9,578 bases of DNA from an uncultured Prevotella sp. (GTDB lineage Bacteria; Bacteroidota; Bacteroidia; Bacteroidales; Bacteroidaceae), in the NCBI GenBank assembly GCA_937880835.1, contig CALGRN010000059.1, positions 1 to 9,578 on the forward strand, read 5' to 3'. This document shows, piece by piece, positions 1-7,256 of the stretch (positions are counted from its first letter, which is position 1; each line of letters begins with the position of its first letter). The notes below the pieces were generated by a model. That model ran no database searches. It was not told where the DNA came from and saw only the letters and a list, made by a program, of their open reading frames with translations. The position numbers were made by a program, and so were the translations under genes.

Positions 1-51
1 CATGTGGAAGCAGAACCTGTCGTTGAGAATGTCGAACACCTTACTGATTGA
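1..51 (+). CDS. ftsQ: C-terminal end of probable cell division protein FtsQ (partial)
   Basis: Only 16 codons and a TGA stop are inside the window. Frame 1 reads an acidic tail, HVEAEPVVENVEHLTD. The identity rests on context: in Bacteroidota dcw clusters ftsQ lies directly before ftsA, here with about 34 bp between stop and start. Acidic, poorly conserved tails are plausible for FtsQ in this group. Frame 2 is also open to a stop at 53-55, so the frame is not certain. No domain is visible in so short a piece. Confidence 0.5.
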   Translation, partial: HVEAEPVVENVEHLTD

Positions 52-85
52 ATAAAAGAAAAGAATAATAAAAATATAAAAGTAT

Positions 86-1540
86 ATGGCAGAATTTATC
101 GTAGCTATTGAACTTGGCTCTTCCAAAATCACCGGTATAGCCGGAAAGAAGAACATTGACGGCAGTATAAAGGTTCTCGCAGTTGTGAAAGAAGACTCAT
201 CGCAGTGCATACGCAAAGGAGTTGTTTACAACATTGATAAAACCGCGCAATGTTTGACTAATATAATAAATAAGTTAAAGACTGCTCTTAAAACGGAAAT
301 CACACATGTCTATGTCGGTGTCGGAGGACAATCGATACGCAGTGTGAGGAATATTATAATTAAAGATCTGCCCGCTGACACTATCATTACGCAGGGAATG
401 ATAAACGAACTCATGGATGCCAATCGTGGAATGTCATATCCCGAACAGGAAATACTTGATGCAGCAACGCAAGAATATAAAGTTGATGCACAGTATCAGT
501 TAGACCCTGCCGGCATTCAAGCATCGCGCTTGGAGGGCAATTTTCTTAATATCCTGTGCAGAAAGACATTCTATCGCAATCTGAATACGTGTTTCGATAA
601 AGCAGGAATAGCCATTGCAGAGATGTATCTTGCTCCTCTTGCGCTTGCAGAGAGCGTTTTGAGCGAGGCGGAAAGACGCAGCGGATGTCTGCTTATAGAC
701 ATAGGTGCTGATACTACAACCGTTCTGGTTTACTTTAAGAACATCGTTCGTCACTTGGCTGTAATTCCGCTTGGCAGCAACAACATAACCAAAGATATTG
801 CAACGATGCAGATGGAGGAGCAGGAAGCGGAGAAGTTGAAAATCAAATACGCAAGTGCTTACACAGACAACATAGACATTGACAACACGTTGAAGTTGCC
901 GATAGACCAAGAACGCTCCATTGACAGCAGACGATTTATAGAGATTGTCGAAGGCAGACTTGAAGAAATAATAGAGAATGCATGGTTTCAAGTACCTTCG
1001 GAATATGTCGATAAACTTCTCGGAGGCATTATACTCACCGGTGGCGGTTCAAATTTAAAAGAAATAGAGCGTGCGTTCCGCAATCACACACACGTTGAAA
1101 AGATACGCGTTGCCAAGTTTGTTTCACATACGATAACATCAAGCAGCCCAGAGATAAACGAACATAATGGAACAATGAACACCATATTGGGACTTCTGAT
1201 AAAGGGAGATCTCAACTGCGCAGGCAAGGAATTGAGTCCTGACGGAAGTCTGTTTGGCGAGAACGGAGAGGAGAAACAGAAGCCGACTACTGCCGATATT
1301 CATCAAGTTCCGCGCAGTCCTGTCGAGACATCAGGTACAGGTGTGGTGATGACGGAAGCCGAAAAACGTGCCGCAGAAGAAAAAAAGAGAAAGCAGGAAG
1401 AAGAAGAAGAGGCACGCAGAAAAGCCGAAGAAGAAGCACAGCGCATTGCGGAGGAGAAGAAGAAGAACAGTTGGTTCAACAAAGCTTTGCGCGGAGTGAA
1501 GGAGTTTGGAAAGAAAGTAATGTCGGAAGACGAAGAATAG
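86..1540 (+). CDS. ftsA: Cell division protein FtsA
   Basis: Actin-like ATPase that tethers FtsZ filaments to the cytoplasmic membrane and recruits later division proteins. The actin-fold nucleotide motifs are visible: phosphate-1 around residues 7-20 (IELGSSKITGIAG), phosphate-2 around 202-213 (LLIDIGADTTTV) and the adenosine motif around 313-324 (GGIILTGGGSNL). The SHS2/1C region lies between the first two. At 484 aa it is longer than the roughly 420 aa of typical FtsA. The extra length is a linker followed by a Lys/Glu/Ala-rich helical segment (about 423-460) and a probable amphipathic membrane-targeting helix at the C-terminus (NSWFNKALRGVKEFGKKV, 461-478). It sits 40 bp before ftsZ and is probably co-transcribed with it. 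The leader before the ATG is A-rich without a Shine-Dalgarno, as is usual in Bacteroidota. Confidence 0.97.
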   Translation: MAEFIVAIELGSSKITGIAGKKNIDGSIKVLAVVKEDSSQCIRKGVVYNIDKTAQCLTNIINKLKTALKTEITHVYVGVGGQSIRSVRNIIIKDLPADTIITQGMINELMDANRGMSYPEQEILDAATQEYKVDAQYQLDPAGIQASRLEGNFLNILCRKTFYRNLNTCFDKAGIAIAEMYLAPLALAESVLSEAERRSGCLLIDIGADTTTVLVYFKNIVRHLAVIPLGSNNITKDIATMQMEEQEAEKLKIKYASAYTDNIDIDNTLKLPIDQERSIDSRRFIEIVEGRLEEIIENAWFQVPSEYVDKLLGGIILTGGGSNLKEIERAFRNHTHVEKIRVAKFVSHTITSSSPEINEHNGTMNTILGLLIKGDLNCAGKELSPDGSLFGENGEEKQKPTTADIHQVPRSPVETSGTGVVMTEAEKRAAEEKKRKQEEEEEARRKAEEEAQRIAEEKKKNSWFNKALRGVKEFGKKVMSEDEE

Positions 1541-1580
1541 AATGTGTTAGAAATTAAAGTTACATTTCATATTTACGATT

Positions 1581-2918
1581 ATGGCAGACAACAATAGAAA
1601 ACCGGATATATTGGATTTCGGTGAACCCGATAAGAGCAACAGCATCATAAAAGTCATCGGTGTAGGCGGTGGTGGAGGCAATGCGGTTAACCATATGTAC
1701 CGCGAAGGAATACACGACGTGTCTTTTGTGCTTTGTAATACGGACAATCAGGCACTCAATGACTCGCCCGTTCCAATCCACCTGCAATTAGGAAACGAAG
1801 GACTTGGAGCAGGAAACAAGCCCGAAAAGGCGCGTCAGGCAGCAGAAGAGAGCATCGAAGATGTGCGCGGAATGCTCAGCGACGGCACGAAAATGGCATT
1901 CATTACAGCCGGAATGGGCGGCGGAACAGGTACGGGAGCTGCGCCGGTGATAGCTCGTGTGAGCAAAGAACTCGGCATACTAACCGTCGGTATAGTTACT
2001 ATTCCGTTCCGTTTTGAAGGTCCTCGAAAGATAGATCAGGCACTTGACGGAGTCGAGGAGATGTCGAAACACGTTGACGCATTGCTTGTAATAAACAACG
2101 AAAGGCTTCGCGAGATATACCCGGAGCTTACTGTTCTCGATGCGTTCGGCAAGGCTGACGATACATTAAGCGTTGCAGCGAAGAGCATTGCTGAAATAAT
2201 CACGGTTCACGGAATGATAAACCTCGACTTCAACGACGTTAAGACGGTGCTTAAAGACGGCGGTGTGGCTATAATGAGTACAGGATACGGAGAAGGAGAA
2301 GGACGTGTGAAAAAAGCGATAGACGATGCTTTGAACTCGCCGTTGCTCAACGACAACGACGTATTCAACTCGAAGAAGATACTGCTTAGCATAGCCTTTG
2401 CGAGCGAGAAACAGGAAAATCCCGGTCTGATGATGGAGGAAATGAACGATGTTAACGACTTCATGGGCAAGTTCGGAGATGACTTCGAGATTAAATGGGG
2501 ACTTGCAATAGACCCCGAACTGGGCAATAAAGTGAAGGTTACGATACTCGCTACCGGCTTCGGAATAGACAATGTAGATGGCATGAACAGTCATCTCAGC
2601 AAGAAACACACGCAGGAAGAGGCAAACAGAATGGCCGAAGAGGAAGAGAAAGCTGCCGAAAGACAAGACAGACGCAACAGATACTATGGCAAGGATTCTA
2701 CCAACATGCAGTATAAGCGACGTCCGCACATATTCCTTTTCCGTCCCGAAGACTTGGACAATGAAGATGTAATACTTTCTGTGGAGAACACTCCTACATA
2801 CAAACGTACACGTCAGATGCTCGACGAAATAAGGCGTCAGGCATCGGGAGCGGCAGAAATCAACGAAGATAAAGACAGCAACAACGAGCCTATACAAGGC
2901 ATGATAAGTTTTGCATAA
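1581..2918 (+). CDS. ftsZ: Cell division GTPase FtsZ
   Basis: Tubulin-like GTPase that forms the cytokinetic Z ring. The glycine-rich loop lies at residues 27-36 (GVGGGGGNAV), the tubulin signature GGGTGTG at 113-119 and the catalytic T7 loop NLDFND at 214-219, with both acidic residues kept. The GTPase core therefore looks fully functional. The core ends near residue 335. After it comes a charged linker (HTQEEANRMAEEEEKAAERQ, 343-362), a basic stretch (RRPHIFLFRPEDL) and a segment ENTPTYKRTRQML (402-414) that resembles the Bacteroidota C-terminal interaction peptide. About 30 more residues follow, ending in GMISFA, so that peptide is not at the extreme terminus. The total of 445 aa is long for the family (usually 350-400). 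It is followed after 17 bp by the yqeY gene. Confidence 0.98.
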   Translation: MADNNRKPDILDFGEPDKSNSIIKVIGVGGGGGNAVNHMYREGIHDVSFVLCNTDNQALNDSPVPIHLQLGNEGLGAGNKPEKARQAAEESIEDVRGMLSDGTKMAFITAGMGGGTGTGAAPVIARVSKELGILTVGIVTIPFRFEGPRKIDQALDGVEEMSKHVDALLVINNERLREIYPELTVLDAFGKADDTLSVAAKSIAEIITVHGMINLDFNDVKTVLKDGGVAIMSTGYGEGEGRVKKAIDDALNSPLLNDNDVFNSKKILLSIAFASEKQENPGLMMEEMNDVNDFMGKFGDDFEIKWGLAIDPELGNKVKVTILATGFGIDNVDGMNSHLSKKHTQEEANRMAEEEEKAAERQDRRNRYYGKDSTNMQYKRRPHIFLFRPEDLDNEDVILSVENTPTYKRTRQMLDEIRRQASGAAEINEDKDSNNEPIQGMISFA

Positions 2919-2935
2919 ACATAAAACAATATATT

Positions 2936-3385
2936 ATGGCACTATTTGAGCAGATAAGCAACGATATAAAAGAAGCGATGAAGGCGCGCGACAAGGTGCG
3001 TCTCGACACGTTGAGAAACATAAAGAAGGTTTTTATTGAAGCCAAAACAGCACCCGGAGCGAATGACAATCTTGATGATGCAGACGCCATGAAGATACTT
3101 CAAAAGCTCGCCAAGCAGGGCAAAGAGTCGGCTGAAACGTTCGTCAAGCAAAACCGTAACGACTTGGCAGATAACGAGCTTGCGCAGGTTAAAGTGATTG
3201 AGGAATATCTCCCGCAACCTCTCACGGAAGCGGAGATAGAGCAGAAGGTAAAGGAAATCATCTCCGTTACAGGTGCATCGAGCATTAAGGAAATGGGTAA
3301 AGTGATGGGAATGGCAAGCAAGGAGCTTGCCGGAAGAGCCGACGGAGGAACAATTTCGGCAATAGTGAAAAGGCTTCTTGCATAG
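2936..3385 (+). CDS. GatB/YqeY domain-containing protein
   Basis: At 149 aa this is a normal full-length YqeY protein. It begins MALFEQISNDIKEAMKARDK and contains the characteristic DTLRNIKK, EEYLPQPLTEAEI (about 89-101) and GKVMGMASKELAGRADG (about 121-137) segments. The all-helical domain is homologous to the tail of the GatB subunit of tRNA-dependent amidotransferase and may contact tRNA, but the cellular role of stand-alone YqeY is not settled. It starts 17 bp after ftsZ and is followed by a terminator about 150 bp downstream, so it is probably the last gene of the dcw transcript. The ftsZ-yqeY neighbourhood recurs in Bacteroidota. There is no sign of truncation. Confidence 0.93.
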   Translation: MALFEQISNDIKEAMKARDKVRLDTLRNIKKVFIEAKTAPGANDNLDDADAMKILQKLAKQGKESAETFVKQNRNDLADNELAQVKVIEEYLPQPLTEAEIEQKVKEIISVTGASSIKEMGKVMGMASKELAGRADGGTISAIVKRLLA

Positions 3386-3532
3386 TAATGTCTTTTCAGC
3401 AAGTAAAAGCATGTATGTGCATGATATGCAAAAATGCTTTAAATGTGGTTGCATAAGAGTGTGAAATCTTTATTTTCTCATGCTTTTAAGACATTGAAAA
3501 TGTAACAATATTTCTGAATTTGAAATATAAGG

Positions 3533-3580
3533 AAACAGCTCTGAAAAAGTGAAAATAATCCTTTTTCAGAGCTGTTTTTT
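3533..3580 (+). terminator. Intrinsic terminator of the ftsZ-yqeY transcript
   Basis: A perfect 17-bp inverted repeat, AAACAGCTCTGAAAAAG (3533-3549) and its complement (3561-3577), encloses an 11-nt loop. A run of T spans 3575-3580, with a further T run two bases on. This is a canonical rho-independent terminator for the + strand. In the - direction only three T follow before CC, so bidirectional use is possible but weaker. Confidence 0.88.
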
Positions 3581-3591
3581 CGTTTTTACAT

Positions 3592-3701
3592 TGCAAAAGC
3601 TGTTGTTTTGCAATCCTGTTTCATTGTTTTTGTTGTTTAAAACAATAGTTTCTGCAATGCAAAACCTATCCTTTCGGCATGCAAAAGTTATGCTTTCGGA
3701 A
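3592..3701. repeat. Tandem 22-bp degenerate palindromic repeat array A
   Basis: Five consecutive 22-bp frames start at 3592, 3614, 3636, 3658 and 3680. Units 1, 4 and 5 match well around the core TGCAAAA(G/C)(T/C)TAT(G/C)CTTT; units 2 and 3 are strongly eroded, though unit 3 keeps AAAA and TGCAA in register. Unit 1 is a palindrome, TTGCAAAA (3591-3598) and TTTTGCAA (3606-3613). Units 4 and 5 and their 3' flank closely match the last two units of array B at 6984-7027, including the flanking GAAAAT-CATA-AAA. The repeat shows no coding potential that can be believed. Confidence 0.8.
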
Positions 3702-3833
3702 AATCATACAAAAGAGTTCTGCGTGCAGTATGCTGATTGTCAGCGTCTTATATTTTTCCGTTTTTTCCGTGCAAATATGCGTTCGTTTTCAAAAACTCAC
3801 GTATTTCGCATGATGTAAAATAAATTCCGAATT

Positions 3834-4835
3834 TCAGAACTGATTTTCCACGATGTCGGTAAGCACCTCTTTTATGTCCAATCCCGCTGCTTTCACCTGC
3901 TGAGGAATAAAGCTTGTGGCAGTCATTCCCGGCGTTGTGTTTATTTCAAGCATGGTGATTTTATCCGTGCCATCATCGTTTTTGGTTATTATGTAGTCAA
4001 TTCTTATTATTCCGTTGCAATGCAGAATGTCATATACAGCACTTGTTATCTGCTTCACTCGCTCTGCTGTTGCTTCTGCAATACGTGCCGGAGTAATCTC
4101 CTGAACCTGTCCGTTGTACTTCGCATCATAGTCGAAAAACTCGTTCTTTGTAACCACCTCAGTTGCCGGAAGCACAACGCTCTTTTCTCTTGTCTTATAA
4201 CATCCGATAGAGATTTCAGTGCCGCCGATATACTGTTCTATCATAACCTCGTCGCTTTCCATAAACGCTTTGCGCAGCGCAGGAGCTAACTGGTCGGCAT
4301 TCTTCACCTTAGACACACCGAAACTGCTGCCGTCTGCCGCCGGTTTTACAAAGCAAGGCATGCCTATTTTCTCCTCAATCTCTTTCTCATCGACTTGGTT
4401 TTCGTTTCCGCGACGTATCAGAAGACTGTCCGGAACGTTCACTCCGTATCCGCGCAGATACTGGTTCAGCACGAACTTATTGAATGTCATGGCTTCCACA
4501 AGCACATCACTTGTAGAATAAGGTATGTGCAGAAGCTCGAAATAACCTTGCAGAATACCGTTCTCTCCCGGTGTTCCGTGAACGGTTATGTATGCATAAT
4601 CAATCAGAACAGCCTTTCCGTTGAGCACGAAAGAGAAGTCGTTTCTGTCTATGGGCAATGTCTCTCCGTTGTCAAGATTAACGTGCCAGCTCTGTCCTTT
4701 CACGTCAACGAGATACACGTTATACCGTTCTTTGTCGAAGAAAGAATAAAGCCCTTGCGCCGAGCGCATTGAAACGTCGTACTCGGAAGAGTCTCCTCCG
4801 CAAACGATTGCTATGTTTCTTTTCAAATTTTCCAT
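3834..4835 (-). CDS. ddl: D-alanine--D-alanine ligase (ATP-grasp)
   Basis: Cytoplasmic ATP-dependent ligase that joins two D-alanines into the dipeptide added to the peptidoglycan precursor by MurF. At 333 aa it is near the usual length. The N-terminal signature GGDSSEYDVS (residues 13-22) contains the glutamate that binds the first D-Ala. HGTPGENGILQG (86-97) is the first Ddl signature, FVKPAADGSSFGVSKV (162-177) carries the ATP lysine and the serine pair, and LEINTTPGMT (296-305) supplies the metal-binding Glu/Asn. The tyrosine of DYDAKY (Tyr240) aligns with the residue that in E. coli DdlB (Tyr216) marks D-Ala-D-Ala rather than D-Ala-D-Lac ligases, so no depsipeptide (vancomycin-resistance type) specificity is suggested. 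The gene is third in its operon, 18 bp after the pseudouridine synthase. Confidence 0.96.
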   Translation of the reverse strand: MENLKRNIAIVCGGDSSEYDVSMRSAQGLYSFFDKERYNVYLVDVKGQSWHVNLDNGETLPIDRNDFSFVLNGKAVLIDYAYITVHGTPGENGILQGYFELLHIPYSTSDVLVEAMTFNKFVLNQYLRGYGVNVPDSLLIRRGNENQVDEKEIEEKIGMPCFVKPAADGSSFGVSKVKNADQLAPALRKAFMESDEVMIEQYIGGTEISIGCYKTREKSVVLPATEVVTKNEFFDYDAKYNGQVQEITPARIAEATAERVKQITSAVYDILHCNGIIRIDYIITKNDDGTDKITMLEINTTPGMTATSFIPQQVKAAGLDIKEVLTDIVENQF

Positions 4836-4853
4836 ATTATCTGTTTTTGTTTA

Positions 4854-5912
4854 TTACTTGTTATTAACCCCTTTTATGTAGTTCCTCCACTTTTCCAGAA
4901 GCATATTCATGTCGTCGGGCAATTGCGAATTGAAATCCATCTGCTTTCCGCTTGCAGGATGAATAAATCCTAATGTGCGTGCATGAAGCACCTGCCGGGG
5001 GCAGATTTTAAAACAATTCTGTATGAATGCCTTATATGATGCACTCCGTTCTCCACGCAATATCTCCGTGCCTCCATAGCGTTCGTCGCAGAAAAGGGGA
5101 TGTCCTATGTGCTTCATATGCGCCCTTATCTGGTGTGTTCGCCCTGTTTCGAGGATGCATTCCAGCAACGTTACGTATCCGAAACGCTCCAAAACGCGGT
5201 AGTGAGTGATTGCAGGCTTGCCGGTATCGGAGTCCTTCGGGAACACCGTCATACGCAATCTGTCTTTCGGATCACGTCCTATGTTGCCCTCAATCCTGCC
5301 TTCCTGTTCCGTGAAATTGCCCCATACAAGGGCGTTATAGCTTCGATGCGTTGACTTATTGAAGAACTGTTTGCCGAGCGAAGTCTTTGCTTCGGGTGTC
5401 TTGGCTATCACCAACAGTCCGCTCGTATCTTTGTCTATGCGGTGCACGAGTCCTACTTCGGGGTCGTTGGCATCAAAAGATTTCAGGTCTTTAAGATGCC
5501 AAGCTACGGCATTTATGAGTGTTCCGTGAAAGTTGCCTGCACCCGGATGAACAACCATTCCTGCCTCTTTGTTTATTATCATCAGTTCATTATCCTCGTA
5601 AACCACGTTAAGTGGAATATCTTCCGCTTCTATCGAACTGTCGTGTTTCGGTCTGTCGAGCATCAAAGTGATAACGTCCGACGGTCTTACTTTGTAGTTG
5701 CTTTTCACCGCTATGCCATTAACGTGTATGCAACCGGCATCCGCTGCCGTCTGAATACGGTTTCGGCTTGAATGCTGAAGCTTTTCCGACAGATACTTAT
5801 CAATGCGCAACGGCGTTTGTCCGCAATCCACTTCAACCTTCCAATGCTCGTATAGTTGAGGTTCGTCGTCATCGAGTTCTTCCGCCTCTGTCATGGCGTT
5901 GTCGTCAAGCAT
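4854..5912 (-). CDS. RluA/RluD-family 23S rRNA pseudouridine synthase
   Basis: Isomerises specific uridines in ribosomal RNA to pseudouridine. The 352-aa protein has an N-terminal S4 RNA-binding domain (about 33-80, beginning TPLRIDKYLSEKL) and a catalytic RluA-type domain. The active-site motif HRIDKDTSG lies at 157-165 with the nucleophilic Asp at 160, and GRTHQIRAH at 257-265 is the other family signature. The S4 domain, length and sequence favour the RluD branch (in E. coli RluD modifies 23S rRNA helix 69), but the exact target cannot be read from sequence. Translation could also begin at Met7 (5894); the acidic N-terminus MLDDNAMTEAEELDDDE is not conserved enough to decide. The gene is the middle one of the operon, 38 bp after the PASTA gene. 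Confidence 0.93.
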   Translation of the reverse strand: MLDDNAMTEAEELDDDEPQLYEHWKVEVDCGQTPLRIDKYLSEKLQHSSRNRIQTAADAGCIHVNGIAVKSNYKVRPSDVITLMLDRPKHDSSIEAEDIPLNVVYEDNELMIINKEAGMVVHPGAGNFHGTLINAVAWHLKDLKSFDANDPEVGLVHRIDKDTSGLLVIAKTPEAKTSLGKQFFNKSTHRSYNALVWGNFTEQEGRIEGNIGRDPKDRLRMTVFPKDSDTGKPAITHYRVLERFGYVTLLECILETGRTHQIRAHMKHIGHPLFCDERYGGTEILRGERSASYKAFIQNCFKICPRQVLHARTLGFIHPASGKQMDFNSQLPDDMNMLLEKWRNYIKGVNNK

Positions 5913-5950
5913 AATGGTTTCCTTATTCTATTCTTTTATCCTACGTGCTG

Positions 5951-6634
5951 TCACGCAGGTCCGTTTACAACTTCAAATTCGTCTTTTTCGGGTTCTTCCT
6001 CTACGGGTTCTTCAACCGTTTCAAGCTCTTCCGTCTCTCTATAAACAGGGTCTATGTAGTCAACAGAGTCGGTCTCGTCTCGCGTTCCGTCTCCTACTAT
6101 TATCGTAAGTCTTTCATCTACCGACACTCTGTCGCCCGCATTGACATTCCTTCCGCCTGCTTTCACGCCGTAAACCCATTCCTTTTCGCCGGGAATATAT
6201 TCCGGTTCGCCCACTTTGAAGCCCATTGCTATAAGCCTTGCTTTTGCTTCTCGAAGCGAACTATTGTCTATAATGTCGGGCAATGCTATTGTTGGCGAGT
6301 GCGACGAGTTTACAATTACGTATATGATATGCCCCGATTTCACTCGGTTTCCCTGTCCCGGTGTCTGTTCAAGTATGCAGTCCGGTGGCAGTGTTTTAAC
6401 GTATCCCGTGTCTGTCACTACCATTTTCAGCCCTTGTCTTTCGAGTATTCTCTCTGCTTCGGCAGACGATTTATGCCTTATGTTGGGTATTATTATCGCC
6501 TCGCCGTGATGGGTATAGGCATCCAAACCAATCTTTACTCCGATGCACAACAATATAACGACAAATATCATTGCCATGATATTGCCCCACAAATATTTGC
6601 TTGCTATCTTGCCGAAGAAATCAGTTGACTTCAT
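5951..6634 (-). CDS. PASTA domain-containing membrane protein
   Basis: A 227-aa single-pass membrane protein. The short N-terminus is followed by a hydrophobic helix at about 17-37 (WGNIMAMIFVVILLCIGVKI), placing the rest in the periplasm. Two PASTA repeats follow, about 44-110 (IIIPNIRHKSSAEAERILERQG...) and 114-182 (IALPDIIDNSSLREAKARLIAMG...). The C-terminal tail from about 184 is very acidic and low in complexity (EELETVEEPVEEEPEKDEFE). PASTA domains often bind muropeptides or stem peptides, but here there is no attached kinase or penicillin-binding domain, so the partner is unknown. It is the first gene of the operon with the pseudouridine synthase and ddl. A role in cell wall sensing or assembly is an inference from domain and neighbour. 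The start at 6634 lies directly before the membrane helix and about 25 bp from a promoter-like box. Confidence 0.92.
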   Translation of the reverse strand: MKSTDFFGKIASKYLWGNIMAMIFVVILLCIGVKIGLDAYTHHGEAIIIPNIRHKSSAEAERILERQGLKMVVTDTGYVKTLPPDCILEQTPGQGNRVKSGHIIYVIVNSSHSPTIALPDIIDNSSLREAKARLIAMGFKVGEPEYIPGEKEWVYGVKAGGRNVNAGDRVSVDERLTIIVGDGTRDETDSVDYIDPVYRETEELETVEEPVEEEPEKDEFEVVNGPA

Positions 6635-6658
6635 CTTTACTATTGTTCGTTTTCGCTA

Positions 6659-6666
6659 CAAACTTA
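6659..6666 (-). promoter_or_regulatory. Probable -7 box for the PASTA-rluD-ddl operon
   Basis: On the - strand this reads TAAGTTTG, an exact fit to the Bacteroidota -7 consensus TAnnTTTG, 24 bp upstream of the PASTA start codon. Transcription would start about 15-20 bp before the ATG. No good TTTG element is present at the -33 distance, so the call rests on one box and position. Confidence 0.45.
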
Positions 6667-7256
6667 ATGAAAAAAAATGATTTATACGCTTGTTTTTATA
6701 AGAAACTTTCGTTTGCTGCCTAAAAGACCGCTGAAAAGCAACGTGAAAGGCTGCCGGATGAGTTTTCGATAAACAGTTTATACTGTGAAAGAGCATGCTT
6801 TTCCAACACCTTTTACGCTTTTAATAGCAGTCTCTATAACGTTAAAATAAGGGTCGTTGCAGACTGTTTGCACAAAGAAAACGCTACAATAAAAACGATG
6901 TTTTTATATTCTTGATTATCAGAAACTTACAAGCGTGCTTGCAAAAGGATAACTTTTGCGTTCTGAAACCTATCCTTTTACGATGCAAAACCTATCCTTT
7001 TAGATCGCAAAAGTAATGCTTTTGAAAATTCATATAAATACTGTTGGAGGAAACAATCTCTGCATTTACTGTTTTATACGTATGCCGTTTTATGCAAAAA
7101 CAGCCCATTTCATCGCTGAAATCATTGCTTTCTGCAGTGTCTGTAATGAGTGTGTGGCAGCCGTAAAGATGCTTGTGCCGTTTAATGGAATATTGTATTG
7201 GTTTGCTTTCCGCCTGCGATAGCATTTCATAAACAATCATGCAATCGTTCGCCGTT
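6667..7256. other. Long intergenic region containing repeat array B
   Basis: Almost 600 bp separate the PASTA gene's promoter region from the stop of the regulator gene, both on the - strand. Short open frames occur on both strands (for example 6992-7240 on -) but have no recognisable domain and run into the repeat array, so I do not call genes. The visible structure is the tandem 22-bp array at 6940-7027 plus weak short inverted repeats (ACAGT/ACTGT at 6773-6786, CAGTCT/AGACTG at 6828-6866). No convincing terminator for the upstream regulator gene was found. A small RNA cannot be excluded. Confidence 0.6.
6940..7027. repeat. Tandem 22-bp palindromic repeat array B
   Basis: Four units in exact 22-bp register start at 6940, 6962, 6984 and 7006. 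Cores are TGCAAAAGGATAACTTTTGC, then GAAACCTATCCTTTTACGA, TGCAAAACCTATCCTTTTAG and CGCAAAAGTAATGCTTTTG. Unit 1 is a perfect palindrome (GCAAAAG 6941-6947, 5-nt centre, CTTTTGC 6953-6959) and unit 4 nearly so (CAAAAG 7008-7013, 5-nt centre, CTTTTG 7019-7024). Units 3 and 4 and the downstream flank match array A units 4 and 5 in the same orientation. Confidence 0.82.

Larger units (their letters stand above)
3386..3833. other. Convergent intergenic region with terminator and 22-bp repeat array
   Basis: About 450 bp lie between the stops of yqeY (+) and ddl (-), with no credible gene. Just after yqeY is a nested inverted repeat: AAAGCAT at 3406-3412 pairs with ATGCTTT at 3434-3440, and an inner TGCAT/ATGCA pair sits at 3418-3422 and 3426-3430. 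A strong terminator hairpin follows at 3533-3577, then the tandem 22-bp array at 3592-3701. A degenerate extra copy of the repeat core (TGCAAATATGC, 3770-3780) may lie beyond it, out of register. No clear dedicated terminator is seen for the - strand ddl transcript; the hairpin at 3533-3577 could serve both directions. Confidence 0.7.

Noticed and set aside
2166..2897. 243-codon - strand frame opposite ftsZ
   Set aside because: It is antisense to the conserved FtsZ core and tail and has no domain features.
3592..3701. Possible CRISPR array
   Set aside because: The units are contiguous 22-mers without unique spacers and are degenerate; there are no cas genes nearby.
3549..3818. 89-codon open frame on the + strand in the intergenic region
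   Set aside because: It starts inside the terminator hairpin, runs through the 22-bp repeats, is Phe/Leu/Ser-rich from T-rich DNA and shows no domain.
3826..3838. AAATTC/GAATTT inverted repeat at the ddl stop as a - strand terminator
   Set aside because: The arms leave almost no loop, the stem is A/T-only apart from one pair, and it overlaps the stop codon; too weak to call.
3834..4835. Possible D-Ala-D-Lac (vancomycin-resistance type) ligase
   Set aside because: The specificity Tyr in the DYDAKY motif is present, and the gene sits in a housekeeping operon with no vanH/vanX-like neighbours.
5945..6628. 227-codon + strand frame exactly opposite the PASTA gene
   Set aside because: It is antisense to a gene with clear PASTA domains; rich in Tyr, Cys, Phe and Arg as expected of a shadow frame.
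7016..7222. 68-codon open frame on the + strand
   Set aside because: It overlaps the previous frame on the opposite strand, starts in the repeat, and has no promoter or leader support.
6992..7240. 82-codon open frame on the - strand downstream of the regulator gene
   Set aside because: No recognisable domain, its end lies in repeat array B, and the composition gives no coding signal; kept only as a remote possibility.
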